Origin: Amorphus coralli DSM 19760
GTDB taxonomy: Bacteria > Pseudomonadota > Alphaproteobacteria > Rhizobiales > Amorphaceae
Reading direction: 5' to 3'
Assembly: GCF_000374525.1 (NCBI RefSeq)
Contig: NZ_KB894570.1
Span: 310,001 to 374,000 of the forward strand
Length of the DNA: 64,000 nucleotides
Of the stretch, positions 8,256 through 17,941 are shown piece by piece (within the stretch, counting starts at the first letter, position 1; each line of letters begins with the position of its first letter). The position numbers were made by a program, and so were the translations under genes. The notes under the pieces were generated by a model that saw nothing but the letters and a program-made list of their open reading frames with translations, was not told the DNA's origin and did no database searches.

Positions 8256-9521
8256 ATGAGACGCGTTGTCGTAACAGGGCTGGGGACGGTTAACCCTCTG
8301 GGGTGTGGGATCGAAACAGCCTGGGCTAACGCGCTTGCAGGCAACAGCGGCGCCTCCAGGGTCGACCACTTCGAAGTGTCCGACCTGGCCTGTCAGATTG
8401 CCTGCCAGATTCCGCGTGGCGACGGGTCGAACGGGACGTTCAATCCCGACGACTGGATGGAGGTGAAGGAGCGTCGCAAGGTCGATGACTTCATCGTCTT
8501 CGCCATGGCCGCTGCCGAGCAGGCCCTCACCGATGCCGACTGGAAGCCGACCTCTTATGAGGATCAGACCCGCTCCGGCGTCCTCATCGGTTCGGGTATT
8601 GGCGGCCTGATGGGTATCGAGGACGGAGCGATGACGCTCCGTGATCGCGGCCCGCGCCGTCTTTCGCCGTTCTTCATTCCCGGACGGCTGATCAATCTTG
8701 CCTCAGGCTATGTCTCTATCCGCTACGGTCTCAAGGGACCGAACCACGCGGTCGTGACGGCCTGTTCGACCGGGGCGCACGCCATCGGCGACGCGGCGCG
8801 TCTGATCGCGCTCGACGATGCCGACGTCATGGTCGCCGGCGGGTCCGAATCGCCGATCGGGCGTCTCGCCCTTGCCGGTTTCGCCGCCTGCCGGGCGTTG
8901 TCCACGCATTTCAACGACGAGCCGGAGAAGGCCTCTCGACCGTACGACCGGGACCGTGACGGCTTCGTCATGGGTGAGGGCGCTGGTGTCGTCGTGCTGG
9001 AAGAGTACGAGCACGCGAAAGCCCGCGGCGCTCGGATCTATGGCGAAGTGATCGGTTATGGCCTTTCTGGCGACGCCTATCACATCACAGCGCCGTCGGA
9101 AGACGGCGACGGGGCCTATCGCTGCATGTCCGCGGCCATGAAGCGCGCGGGCATCACCGCCGCCGAGATCGACTATATCAACGCCCACGGCACCTCGACG
9201 CCCATGGGCGACGAGATCGAACTGGGAGCGGTCGAGCGTCTGATGGGCAATGCCGCCGGCAATCTCACCATGTCGTCGACCAAGTCGGCGACCGGCCATC
9301 TGCTCGGAGCGGCCGGCGCGGTCGAAGCGATCTTCTCTCTGCTTGCGATCCGCGACAACAAGATCCCGCCGACGATCAACCTCGACAATCCCTCCATCGA
9401 GACAGCGATCGATCTGGCGCCGAACGCCTCACGGGATCGCGAGGTCAATGTTGCGCTCTCGAATTCCTTCGGATTCGGCGGTACCAACGCCTCACTGGTA
9501 TTCCGACGCGTCGACGCCTAG
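8256..9521 (+). CDS. fabF: 3-oxoacyl-ACP synthase II (KAS II)
   Basis: Condenses malonyl-ACP with acyl-ACP during chain elongation and controls the C16 to C18 step. The protein has 421 residues. The active-site Cys170 is in VTACSTGAH. The catalytic histidines are in NAHGTSTPMGD and TKSATGHLLGA, and NSFGFGGTN is the C-terminal signature. The open frame starts with a TTG at 8253, but the adjacent ATG at 8256 gives the usual MRRVVVTGLG. It is the last fab gene here and is followed by a good terminator at 9555-9595. Confidence 0.97.
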   Translation: MRRVVVTGLGTVNPLGCGIETAWANALAGNSGASRVDHFEVSDLACQIACQIPRGDGSNGTFNPDDWMEVKERRKVDDFIVFAMAAAEQALTDADWKPTSYEDQTRSGVLIGSGIGGLMGIEDGAMTLRDRGPRRLSPFFIPGRLINLASGYVSIRYGLKGPNHAVVTACSTGAHAIGDAARLIALDDADVMVAGGSESPIGRLALAGFAACRALSTHFNDEPEKASRPYDRDRDGFVMGEGAGVVVLEEYEHAKARGARIYGEVIGYGLSGDAYHITAPSEDGDGAYRCMSAAMKRAGITAAEIDYINAHGTSTPMGDEIELGAVERLMGNAAGNLTMSSTKSATGHLLGAAGAVEAIFSLLAIRDNKIPPTINLDNPSIETAIDLAPNASRDREVNVALSNSFGFGGTNASLVFRRVDA

Positions 9522-9554
9522 AGCCTTTCCCGTTCGGATCGAATCGATCCCTAT

Positions 9555-9595
9555 GGGACCGGCTGGTTCGGATGCGCTGTGCTGGTCCCTTTTTT
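9555..9595 (+). terminator. Rho-independent terminator after fabF
   Basis: GGGACCGGC at 9555-9563 pairs with GCTGGTCCC at 9581-9589 (one G-T pair) and is followed by six T. It separates the fab genes from mltG. Confidence 0.75.
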
Positions 9596-9746
9596 CCGGC
9601 CGGGCGGATTCGTGCGGTCTATTCGGGGTTAGGACGGCTTCGGTGAGGTCGCCGGGATATGGCCGCAATCGGCCGCCAAGGCTCAGACTGGAGCAGTGCT
9701 TAACGCTCTGTTCCAGACCGCGTGTTTCGCCGATCAGGGAACGAGA

Positions 9747-10907
9747 ATGAGCAAGGACGCGTCAGACAAGCCCGGACCGGGCAAGCGCAACCGGCCGAGG
9801 CCAGTCGCCGCACGTCCCGCTCCGCGCAGTCCGCGCGAAGCGCTGCAGCCGGAGTTGGCTCCCGGGCCGCCGCCGAAGGTCCGCTCGCGTCAGGCCCGCC
9901 ATCCGATCGTCATCGTCCTGAACTTCTTCCTTACGCTCGGCTTGCTCGCCTGTTTCATCGCTGGCGTCGGTCTTTATTGGAGCCGTCAGGAATATCTCTC
10001 GCCGGGGCCGAGCGGCTCGGATGCCAACTTTGTCGTCGACCAGGGCACCAACGTCGAGAATGTCGCGTCCCAGCTTGAGGATCGTGGACTGATCTCCAAC
10101 CGCTGGATCTTTGTCGGCGCCGCGCAGATGCTGGACACGGCGACCAAGATCAAGGCTGGCGAGTACATGATCCCGGCCCATGCCAGCATGGATTCGATCA
10201 TGGAGCGGTTGGTCGATGGCCGATCGATTCAGCACTCGATCACGATCCCGGAAGGGCTGACCAGCGCGCAGATCGTGGCCCGGATCAACGAGAATCCGAT
10301 CCTCGTCGGCGACATCGATTATATTCCGGCGGAAGGGAGTCTGCTGCCGGAAACGTACAAGTTCACTCGTGGTGCCTCGCGCCAGGATGTCTTGGAACGC
10401 ATGCAGCGCGCTCACCAGAAGGTGGTCGACGAAGCATGGGAGCGGCGCTCCGATGATCTGCCGATCGAGACCAAGGACGATCTCATCACGCTTGCCTCCA
10501 TCGTCGAGAAGGAGACGGCGCGGGCGGACGAGCGCAACCGGGTCGCCGCCGTCTTCATCAACCGCCTCAATCGCGGTATGAAGCTCCAGTCGGATCCGAC
10601 CATCCTCTACGGTCTTTATGGTGGGGAGGCCTGGGAAAAGTCGCGGACCATCTACCGGTCCGACATGCAGCGGCCGAACGCCTACAACACCTACCAGATC
10701 GAAGGGCTGCCGCCGGGTCCGATCGCCAACCCTGGCCGCGACTCCATCGAGGCCGTGGTGAATCCGTCGCGAACCGAGGACATCTACTTCGTTGCGGACG
10801 GTACGGGTGGTCACGCATTCGCCAAGACGCTTCAGGAGCACAATCGCAACGTAGCGAAGTGGCGCGAGATCGAGGCGAGCCGATCCAATTCCGGATCGTC
10901 GGAATGA
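9747..10907 (+). CDS. mltG: Endolytic murein transglycosylase MltG (YceG family)
   Basis: Inner-membrane lytic transglycosylase that cuts nascent glycan strands and thereby ends their elongation. The protein has 386 residues. A basic, proline-rich cytoplasmic segment of about 50 residues is followed by one membrane helix at about 53-77 and a periplasmic YceG domain. Family landmarks are VASQLEDRGLI, the catalytic Glu in LASIVEKETAR, and the C-terminal GLPPGPIANPGRDSIEAV. The ATG at 9747 follows CAGGGAACGAGA. It comes after fabF as in most rhizobia, with yicC and gmk behind it. Confidence 0.95.
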   Translation: MSKDASDKPGPGKRNRPRPVAARPAPRSPREALQPELAPGPPPKVRSRQARHPIVIVLNFFLTLGLLACFIAGVGLYWSRQEYLSPGPSGSDANFVVDQGTNVENVASQLEDRGLISNRWIFVGAAQMLDTATKIKAGEYMIPAHASMDSIMERLVDGRSIQHSITIPEGLTSAQIVARINENPILVGDIDYIPAEGSLLPETYKFTRGASRQDVLERMQRAHQKVVDEAWERRSDDLPIETKDDLITLASIVEKETARADERNRVAAVFINRLNRGMKLQSDPTILYGLYGGEAWEKSRTIYRSDMQRPNAYNTYQIEGLPPGPIANPGRDSIEAVVNPSRTEDIYFVADGTGGHAFAKTLQEHNRNVAKWREIEASRSNSGSSE

Positions 10908-10941
10908 CAAGTTGGCTGGTGCGAGCGCGGGACGCGAACCG

Positions 10942-11829
10942 ATGACGCTGTCTTCCATGACTGGCTTCGCGTCGACGCGGGGTGCAGGCGGGGGGATCAC
11001 CTGGGTATGGGAGGCTCGCTCGGTCAATGCACGCGGCCTCGATCTCAGGGTTCGCCTGCCGCAAGGCTGGGAACGGCTCGACCCGACGGTGCGCGAACTG
11101 GCCGGCAAGCGGTTCAAACGCGGGACGATCTCCATATCGTTGGCCACATCGCAAACGGACACTCTTGCCCGCTACGCGCTCAACGAGCCACATCTGAATC
11201 AGCTCCTGGACCTGATTCGACCGCTTCAGGAGCGCGGCGACGTCGCGCCGCCAAGCGCCGACGGGCTGCTCGCCATCCGGGGCGTCCTGGAGCCAGTCGA
11301 GGATGATGTAAGCGCGGCCAGCGACGAGACGCTGGAAGCGTCGATCCGGAAGGGTCTGGAGACCATGCTGGGCGCCCTGGCCGAGAACCGGCAGGCCGAG
11401 GGTGCACGGTTGGGCGAGATCGTCGGTGAGCAGGTCGCCCGGATCGGTGCGCTTGCGCATTCCGCGCGTGCACATCCTTCGCGGACCTCTGATGCGATCC
11501 GAGAGCGGCTGAGCGCGCAGGTTTCCGCACTTCTCGACGCCTCAGCATCCTTCGATACGGTTCGCCTCCACCAGGAAGCCGCTCTTCTCGCCGCGAAGGC
11601 TGATATTGCCGAGGAACTTGACCGGCTCGACGGGCATGTCGAAGCAGCGACCGCGTTACTGACCGGCGGCGGCGCCGTCGGCCGGCGCCTGGATTTCCTC
11701 GCACAGGAATGTCACCGCGAGGCCAACACCCTGACCGCCAAGTCGGTGCATCGCGACGTCACGGCCATCGGCCTGGATCTGAAAGTGGTGGTCGACCAAT
11801 TGCGCGAGCAGGTCGCAAACCTGGAGTAG
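10942..11829 (+). CDS. YicC-family endoribonuclease
   Basis: YicC proteins are endoribonucleases; in E. coli the protein has been linked to small-RNA turnover. The product has 295 residues. It starts [12 protein letters not shown], the usual first residues, includes [20 protein letters not shown]-type sequence near residue 25, and ends with a DUF1732 C-terminal domain ([19 protein letters not shown]). I chose the ATG at 10942 over an upstream frame extension because it matches the family N-terminus. It lies 34 bases after mltG and 7 bases before gmk, the same neighbour as in many proteobacteria. Confidence 0.93.
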   Translation: MTLSSMTGFASTRGAGGGITWVWEARSVNARGLDLRVRLPQGWERLDPTVRELAGKRFKRGTISISLATSQTDTLARYALNEPHLNQLLDLIRPLQERGDVAPPSADGLLAIRGVLEPVEDDVSAASDETLEASIRKGLETMLGALAENRQAEGARLGEIVGEQVARIGALAHSARAHPSRTSDAIRERLSAQVSALLDASASFDTVRLHQEAALLAAKADIAEELDRLDGHVEAATALLTGGGAVGRRLDFLAQECHREANTLTAKSVHRDVTAIGLDLKVVVDQLREQVANLE

Positions 11830-11836
11830 CCTGACC

Positions 11837-12481
11837 GTGAGCGAACAATCCGCAGTTCCAACCCGCCGCGGTCTGATGCTTGTGCTGTCCTCGCCGTCCG
11901 GCGCGGGCAAGTCCACCATTTCCCGCCTCGTGCTTGAGACCGACGAGAATATCGGCTTGTCGATTTCGGCGACCACGCGGTCGAAACGGCCGAGCGAGGC
12001 GGACGGTGTCCACTATCATTTCGTCTCGCAGAAGCGTTTCGAGACCATGCGCGAGCATGACGAGTTGCTCGAATGGGCCGAAGTGCACGGCAACTTCTAC
12101 GGCACGCCGCGCGAACCAGTCGACGTTGCCCTAGCGAAGGGACAGGATATCCTCTTCGACATCGACTGGCAGGGAACGCTCCAGCTGTACCAGACCTGCC
12201 GCGACGATGTTGTGTCGGTCTTCATTCTGCCCCCATCGGGACGCGAGCTGAAGGCACGGCTGGAGCGGAGGGCCGAAGACGACGCGGAAACGATCGCCCG
12301 GCGCCTCGTGAATGCCAAGACCGAGCTCGCCCACTGGAACGAGTACGACTACGTCATCGTCAACGATGATTTGGACCGGGCACTCGCAGGGGTTCGTTCC
12401 ATTCTGGCGGCCGAGCGGCTCAAGCGCAGTCGGGCACCGGAGATGGGCGCCTTCGTGGAGGGCCTGATCGCGGATCTCTGA
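11837..12481 (+). CDS. gmk: Guanylate kinase
   Basis: Phosphorylates GMP to GDP with ATP. The protein has 214 residues. The P-loop [10 protein letters not shown] is near residue 18. The GMP-binding region has [17 protein letters not shown] and [24 protein letters not shown] and RLERRAEDD are also family motifs. The start codon is GTG at 11837, 7 bases after yicC, which indicates co-translation. It ends the fabD-to-gmk run; rsmA comes next, convergent. Confidence 0.97.
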   Translation: MSEQSAVPTRRGLMLVLSSPSGAGKSTISRLVLETDENIGLSISATTRSKRPSEADGVHYHFVSQKRFETMREHDELLEWAEVHGNFYGTPREPVDVALAKGQDILFDIDWQGTLQLYQTCRDDVVSVFILPPSGRELKARLERRAEDDAETIARRLVNAKTELAHWNEYDYVIVNDDLDRALAGVRSILAAERLKRSRAPEMGAFVEGLIADL

Positions 12482-12510
12482 CGAAATCGCTGATGGCCGC
12501 GCGCTGTCCG

Positions 12511-13356
12511 CTACGATCCGTCAGCCTCGACCGCCCGCGCCAACGTAACGAATTCTTCCACGGTGACCGTTTCCGCCCGCTGCGTCGGATCGAGGCCCGC
12601 GGCCTCGATCAGCGCGGACGTGTCGCCGCCCAACGTTCTGAGGCTCTGGCGCAGCATCTTCCTGCGCTGTCCGAATGCGGCCGCCGTGACGCGGCTCAGG
12701 ATCCGGCCGTTGCAGGGCAGGGGCTCGGCACGTGGTGCCAGGTTAACCACCGACGACCATACCTTCGGTGGGGGCGTGAAGGCCTTCGGCGTCACGTCGA
12801 ACATGATCCGTGCGTCGGCCCGCCAGCCCGTCAGAACCGCAAGGCGGCCATAGGCAGATGTGCCGGGTGCCGCGACAAGGCGCTCGGCGACCTCCCGCTG
12901 AAACATAAGGGTCAGCGACTGCCACCAAGGTGGCCACGGTTCGGTCTCTAGCCAACCGACGAGCAGGGCTGTGCCGACATTGTAAGGAAGGTTGGCGACG
13001 ACCGCACCGGGCCGTCCCTCGAGATAGGATGCCAGGTCGACCTCGAGTGCATCGCCCTCGATGATGTCCAGCTGCCCGGGCCATGCCGCGGCGACCTCCT
13101 CGAGTGCAGCGATGCAGCGGCGGTCGCGCTCGACCGCAACGACCTTCGCCGCGCCTTCCATCAGCAGCGCCCGGGTCAGCCCCCCCGGCCCGGGACCGAC
13201 CTCTATGACGGTCATCTGCGAGAGGTCGCCCGCCGTTCGTGCGATGCGGCGCGTCAGATTCAGATCGAGCAGGAAATTCTGTCCAAGCGATTTGCGAGCC
13301 GAGAGGCCGTGATCCCGGATGACGTCGCGCAATGGCGGAAGTGGATCGTCAGGCAT
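12511..13356 (-). CDS. rsmA: 16S rRNA (adenine1518-N6/adenine1519-N6)-dimethyltransferase
   Basis: Dimethylates two adjacent adenines in the loop of helix 45 near the 3' end of 16S rRNA; loss usually gives kasugamycin resistance. The protein has 281 residues. [16 protein letters not shown] motif [14 protein letters not shown] and catalytic motif [11 protein letters not shown] are present. The frame is open further upstream, but [13 protein letters not shown] at 13356 fits the family and overlaps the end of pdxA by 8 bases. Order pdxA-rsmA is widespread in proteobacteria. Confidence 0.96.
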   Translation of the reverse strand: MPDDPLPPLRDVIRDHGLSARKSLGQNFLLDLNLTRRIARTAGDLSQMTVIEVGPGPGGLTRALLMEGAAKVVAVERDRRCIAALEEVAAAWPGQLDIIEGDALEVDLASYLEGRPGAVVANLPYNVGTALLVGWLETEPWPPWWQSLTLMFQREVAERLVAAPGTSAYGRLAVLTGWRADARIMFDVTPKAFTPPPKVWSSVVNLAPRAEPLPCNGRILSRVTAAAFGQRRKMLRQSLRTLGGDTSALIEAAGLDPTQRAETVTVEEFVTLARAVEADGS

Positions 13357-14392
13357 GGCCGGTCTTGAAGCCGCTCCGCATCGCCATGCGCTCGGCCATT
13401 GCCAGTGCGGCCAGAAAACTCTCGGGCCGTGCGCGGCCCGTGCCGGCCAGGTCGAACGCCGTCCCATGGTCCGGTGAAGTCCGAATAAAGGGTAGACCGA
13501 GGGTGACATTGACGGTTTCGTCGAAGGCGATCGTCTTGACCGGGATCAGAGCCTGGTCGTGATACATGGCCAGCACTGCGTCATAGGTCTTGCGAGCGGC
13601 TTCCGAAAAAAGCGCGTCGGCCGGGTAGGGGCCGCTGGCATCGATCTTGCGTTCCTGCAATTCCCCCACGGCCGGGGCGACAATCAGTTCGTCCTCATGG
13701 CCGAGCGATCCGCCTTCGCCGGCATGCGGGTTCAGCCCTGTTACGGCGATCCGCGGCTTCTCGATGCCGAAGCGATCCGTCAGGTCGTGGGCCACGATCT
13801 GGCCAGCCGTCACGATCATGGTTGGGGTCAATTGTTCGGGGACGAGGCGCAACGGGATGTGGACCGTCACAGGGACGGTTCGCAGGTCGGGGCCGGCGAG
13901 CATCATGATGGGTGCCGCGCGAACTCCGAACAGGCTCTCGGCAAGCAAACCAAGATACTCGGTATGGCCGGGATGGTCGAAGCCGGCGGAGTAGAGCGTC
14001 CGCTTGTGGATCGGCGCGGTAACGACAGCCGCGGCATCACCTGAGCGGATCGCTTGCACGCAGGTGTCGATGGAGGCGATCACGGCAGGAGCGTCCTCGG
14101 CCGTAGCAGAGCCGGGTTCCCCCTTTACGGCATGGCCCGTCTCCACGACCGGGAGAGCATCGGGAAAGACCGTTGCGACATCTCCGACATTGCAGGTCTT
14201 CACCGCGACCGAAAGGCCCAGGCAATCGGCCCGGCGTATCAGGAAAGCCGCATCGCCTGCGACGAAGAAGGGCGGCAGGCCGCGCGCTGCACGCTCCGTC
14301 CATGCGCGCAGAATGAGGTCGGGACCGATTCCGGCCGGTTCCCCCAACGTCACGGCCAGGGGGCGCGCGGACCGGGCTAGGGAGTTGGCCAT
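13349..14392 (-). CDS. pdxA: 4-hydroxythreonine-4-phosphate dehydrogenase
   Basis: NAD-dependent oxidation in the DXP-dependent pyridoxal phosphate pathway; its product is condensed with DXP by PdxJ. The protein has 347 residues, starting [26 protein letters not shown]. The metal-binding histidines lie in [10 protein letters not shown] and [12 protein letters not shown], and [11 protein letters not shown] and [14 protein letters not shown] are signatures. It starts two bases after the surA-like stop and overlaps rsmA, so the three genes form one tight unit. The product may supply PLP for the nearby alanine racemase, among many others. Confidence 0.96.
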   Translation of the reverse strand: MANSLARSARPLAVTLGEPAGIGPDLILRAWTERAARGLPPFFVAGDAAFLIRRADCLGLSVAVKTCNVGDVATVFPDALPVVETGHAVKGEPGSATAEDAPAVIASIDTCVQAIRSGDAAAVVTAPIHKRTLYSAGFDHPGHTEYLGLLAESLFGVRAAPIMMLAGPDLRTVPVTVHIPLRLVPEQLTPTMIVTAGQIVAHDLTDRFGIEKPRIAVTGLNPHAGEGGSLGHEDELIVAPAVGELQERKIDASGPYPADALFSEAARKTYDAVLAMYHDQALIPVKTIAFDETVNVTLGLPFIRTSPDHGTAFDLAGTGRARPESFLAALAMAERMAMRSGFKTGHA

Positions 14393-14394
14393 CG

Positions 14395-15330
14395 TCAGCG
14401 CCGTTCGATCACGGCATCCTTTCGGAGATTTCGCAGGTACTGCCGCGAGAAGATCTGGCCCTCCTCGCTGACGATTTCCGACTGGACCTCTTGGATGGCC
14501 GCCTCGGTGCTGCGCACCGTGTCCTTTTCGCAGACCGCGTACATCTCGATGCCCTCATCCGTCCGTGCGGGAGCGGAAAGATGGCCGACCTGGGTCTCTT
14601 CGATGCGCTTGCGCGCATCCTCCGGGATCTCACTTGCCAGCCGGCGGCCGGCAGACTTGACCACGACCCCATTCGCCTGCGCGGCAAGCTGAAGGCCGCT
14701 TTCGCAGGACGTGAACCGATTGCGGAGCTGGCGTGCGGTGCCTTCGGCCGTGGAGACCTGGGAGCGGGATCCGGACTTCGGGATGACGACCACGATCCTC
14801 TGGAGCAGATATTCGTCGGTGTCCTTGCTGACGTCGCTGCCCTTGCCACGCAACTGCGCGATCATGTCCTGCTCGGTGATGCTGCGTGACGAACGGAAGC
14901 GGGTGCTGACAACCTGGCCCCACGCAATCTGCACGCGAAGCCGGTCTTTCAGCGTCTGAGGATTGACGCCGTTCTGGCTCAGCGCCTTGGAAAAATTGCC
15001 GGGCGAGAGCTTCAACCGCTTGGCAATCTCGGCAAAGGCATTGTCGACCTGGGAGTCGGAAATCTTGACGTTGGCGCGCTTGGCTTCCTGGCTCTGGAGC
15101 GCTTCGTCGATGAGCTGCTCTACCGCCTGAGACCTGACGTTGCCCGGTGTTCCGGTCAGCTTGAGAAGCCGGGCGCGCTGGTCGATCGCATAGTTGGTGA
15201 TTGCCTGATCGTTGACCACCACCTCGATGCGGGTCGCCGCAGCTGCCGGTTCGGTGAGAAGAAGGGCGATGCCGATAAGGGCCACCGCGCCTGCCAGGAT
15301 GGTCCGAACCATACCGGTCGCTCTCGCCAC
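14395..15330 (-). CDS. SurA-like periplasmic chaperone / peptidyl-prolyl isomerase
   Basis: Probably helps outer-membrane proteins such as LptD fold in the periplasm. The protein has 311 residues with an N-terminal signal sequence (hydrophobic AGAVALIGIALLL, then PAAAA). It continues with VVVNDQAITNYAIDQRARLLKL and QAVEQLIDEALQSQEAKR-type sequence, the SurA N-terminal domain. A clear parvulin catalytic domain is hard to see in the second half (PARTDEGIEMYAVCEKD), so the isomerase activity is uncertain. The position between lptD and pdxA is the standard surA place. An internal ATG at codon 7 is an alternative start. Confidence 0.85.
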   Translation of the reverse strand: MARATGMVRTILAGAVALIGIALLLTEPAAAATRIEVVVNDQAITNYAIDQRARLLKLTGTPGNVRSQAVEQLIDEALQSQEAKRANVKISDSQVDNAFAEIAKRLKLSPGNFSKALSQNGVNPQTLKDRLRVQIAWGQVVSTRFRSSRSITEQDMIAQLRGKGSDVSKDTDEYLLQRIVVVIPKSGSRSQVSTAEGTARQLRNRFTSCESGLQLAAQANGVVVKSAGRRLASEIPEDARKRIEETQVGHLSAPARTDEGIEMYAVCEKDTVRSTEAAIQEVQSEIVSEEGQIFSRQYLRNLRKDAVIERR

Positions 15331-15526
15331 GAAGATCCTCCAGGGGTGCCGTGTTCAAAATTGTTGCGTCACGTCCCGCAGGACACGAACGCAGCTCTGG
15401 CCCATCACCTAAGATCAAACTGGTGGAGGGTCCACCGCCATACTACGGGATGGAGTGCCTGTTGCGTACGGCAAAAGCGTGGCGCTCGGGGATGTCGCCC
15501 TCTGTGAAGCGGCTGAGGGCGCGAAA
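15331..15526. other. Intergenic region between lptD and the surA-like gene
   Basis: 196 bases with no gene that I can support. No clear terminator is visible, so read-through from lptD into the surA-like gene is possible. Confidence 0.4.
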
Positions 15527-17941
15527 TCAGTCGGTCAGATAGTCGCCGAGGCCGGTCGAAATGTCGCTGTCGCCGAGCGTACGCAGTCCGAGGCGAAGAT
15601 AGACGGTGCGGTCAATGTCCGTCGTGTCGCTTCGGTCTTCGGCGAAGGTCACAGACACGGACATCGAATCGTCGTCATAGCCGAGGCCGAAGCCGTCTCG
15701 GACGATGCCGGAATCTTCGAGATCGTAGCGCACGCGGCCGAACAGGCGCCAGTTGCGCAAGAGCTGCAAGCTGGCTGCGCCCTGAACCTCGCGCCGGTCT
15801 TCGGTGATGCCGAGGTCTGGCTGCTCGCGCAGGAAAGCGTAAATCACCTGGGATGTAACCGGCCCGGTGACGCCGGTGGCCTGGGCCTCGAAGCGATTGG
15901 CCTGCAGGTCGTCGTTGTCGAACCGGCCCTGAGCGCTCATGCGCAGGCCCATGTTGGTGTCGAGATAGAGGCTCGCGATGTAATCCGACTCGCTCGTCTC
16001 GAGGCCGGAATATTCGGTTGCATCGAGAATGCCGGGGACCTCGTAGGAGTTCTCACCTGCAAGCTGGAAAGACTGACCGACAAGGCCGGAGACAAAGCCG
16101 CCAGCATAAGTAGAGATCGTGTACTTCATGCCGAGGTTGGCGCGCGTGCCGCCTTCAACGCGGTCGAAGCCGGAGAACTTGTCCGCATCGAAAAGTGTCG
16201 TGTCATCGAAGACGATGCTCTGCGCGTCTTCGTTGGGAAGCTCGCCGATGCTCGTCTCGTCCGGGCGGACAATCAGCTGTCCCATCGGCTCGAAGACCTG
16301 GGTGCCCCATTTGTGTGCGCTGAGCCAGGGATAGCGGTAGGTGATGCCGGCCGTTGGCATGGCCCGGCCGACAACGGTCTCGTCGGCGAGCGCGGTCACG
16401 TTGGGATCGGTGGAATCGAGGATGAAGAGGTCACCCTGTGCCGCGACGAAAGGCGTGTAGATCTGCCCCAGCGGATCGATAAGCTGGCGGCGCCATTCGG
16501 CCTTTGCCGATGTGCGTGTGAAGGTGCCGGCCACGCCGCGAAAACGCGCATCGCCAGCTGACGTGAAGATCGCATCCGTTTCCTCGCGCGTCAGCGAGGT
16601 CAGGTTCATGTCGTAGCTCAGCTCACCGCCCAGGATCGGCTGGTCCATCAGGCCCTTGTAATCGAGAACCGGGTGGACGTAGGGCTGCTTTTCCTGCTGG
16701 TCGATTCCGGATCCGGTGAACGGCGAGCCCGCCGGTGGCTGGGTCGTGCCCGAATAGACGAAATCTTCGCTGAGGATCTGGAAGGCGTAGCCGCGCACTT
16801 CGAAGAACTTGTTCGCCCCGATGCCTGTCAGGAACAGGGTCGATGTGCTGGTGGATTGCCACAGGTCAGCATAGTCGCTGGCAAACTTCACGTCGCTGAA
16901 CAGCGCTGCATCCCAGCCCCAGTTCCAGCGGGGATTGATGCGGAAGGCGCCGTGGGTCGTGATCACGCCGCGCCAGTCCGTGTCGCCAGCCTCTCCGGAG
17001 AAGGCGCTCGGATCGAGCTGGCGGATGCCCGCGCCGCGGATGGTCATTTCGCCTGACCGGAACGTCTTGCGCAACTCGACGTCCATCAGCAGGCCCTGCT
17101 GGGACAGCGGCGTTGCGACGAAGGTCACGTCATAGGATTCCCCGGCCGCCCAATAGTAGGGAATAGACGCGCCAAAGCCGAGATTGTCGGAATAGAAGGC
17201 GCTCGGCCGCAGGAAGCCCGACTTGCGCTTAACCGTCGGATCCGGGTGGCTGAAATAGGGGAAGTAGGCCACCGGAACGCCCCAGAACTCCAGGCGTGGA
17301 TCGTTGTAGCTGATCGTCTGCTCGGTCTTGTTGTGGACGATCTTCCGCGCCTTGATCTGCCAGGTCGGCGGCCTCTCCGGCCGTGCCAGGCACGAATAGC
17401 AGGCGGTGTAGACGCCCTTGTGCATGGTGGTGACGTCGCCGTTCTCGCGCTCGGCACGTTCGGCTGCGATCCGGGTGCGGTTCACCGCGTCGATGCGCAG
17501 GGCATCGATGAAGCCGTCGCGAAAGTCATCGGTCAGCGAAATGGTCTCGGCGACGATGATGTTCTCGTCGGGCTCAGTGAGCTTGGCTCCGCCTTCTGCC
17601 GTGAAGCGGCCAGTCTTGCGGTCCAGGCGCACCGTGTTCGCGAAGAGGGTATAGCCGTCATAATAGATCTCGACATTGCCCACCGCCGAAATGACGTCGG
17701 TGTCCTGATCGTAGATCAACTCGTCCGCCTGCAGCACCAGCTGCGCGTCGTCGGCCGGACGCACGCCGAAGAGATCGCCATCGGTGTCGGCGACCTGCGC
17801 GGAAGAGGGGACTGGAAGCAGGAAAACGGCAACGCTCAACATCACGCACGCGAGTGCGCGCGCATTCCGCCGCCGGGAGCGGCGACGAGGAATCGAGCGG
17901 GAAATGCCCGTCTGCAACACGCAACGGGTGCTCAACCTCAT
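15527..17941 (-). CDS. lptD: LPS-assembly outer-membrane protein LptD
   Basis: Beta-barrel translocon that inserts LPS into the outer leaflet, working with LptE and the LptA bridge. The protein has 804 residues. A signal peptide (ARALACVMLSVAVFLLPVPS, ending SSAQ) is followed by an OstA-type periplasmic domain (LQADELIYDQDTDVISAVGNVEI). CYSCLARPERPPTWQIKARKI-type sequence at about residue 180 holds cysteines of the disulfide switch. The C-terminal barrel is rich in alternating aromatic residues. The start ATG at 17941 overlaps the lptG stop by four bases; longer upstream frames are not supported. Confidence 0.95.
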   Translation of the reverse strand: MRLSTRCVLQTGISRSIPRRRSRRRNARALACVMLSVAVFLLPVPSSAQVADTDGDLFGVRPADDAQLVLQADELIYDQDTDVISAVGNVEIYYDGYTLFANTVRLDRKTGRFTAEGGAKLTEPDENIIVAETISLTDDFRDGFIDALRIDAVNRTRIAAERAERENGDVTTMHKGVYTACYSCLARPERPPTWQIKARKIVHNKTEQTISYNDPRLEFWGVPVAYFPYFSHPDPTVKRKSGFLRPSAFYSDNLGFGASIPYYWAAGESYDVTFVATPLSQQGLLMDVELRKTFRSGEMTIRGAGIRQLDPSAFSGEAGDTDWRGVITTHGAFRINPRWNWGWDAALFSDVKFASDYADLWQSTSTSTLFLTGIGANKFFEVRGYAFQILSEDFVYSGTTQPPAGSPFTGSGIDQQEKQPYVHPVLDYKGLMDQPILGGELSYDMNLTSLTREETDAIFTSAGDARFRGVAGTFTRTSAKAEWRRQLIDPLGQIYTPFVAAQGDLFILDSTDPNVTALADETVVGRAMPTAGITYRYPWLSAHKWGTQVFEPMGQLIVRPDETSIGELPNEDAQSIVFDDTTLFDADKFSGFDRVEGGTRANLGMKYTISTYAGGFVSGLVGQSFQLAGENSYEVPGILDATEYSGLETSESDYIASLYLDTNMGLRMSAQGRFDNDDLQANRFEAQATGVTGPVTSQVIYAFLREQPDLGITEDRREVQGAASLQLLRNWRLFGRVRYDLEDSGIVRDGFGLGYDDDSMSVSVTFAEDRSDTTDIDRTVYLRLGLRTLGDSDISTGLGDYLTD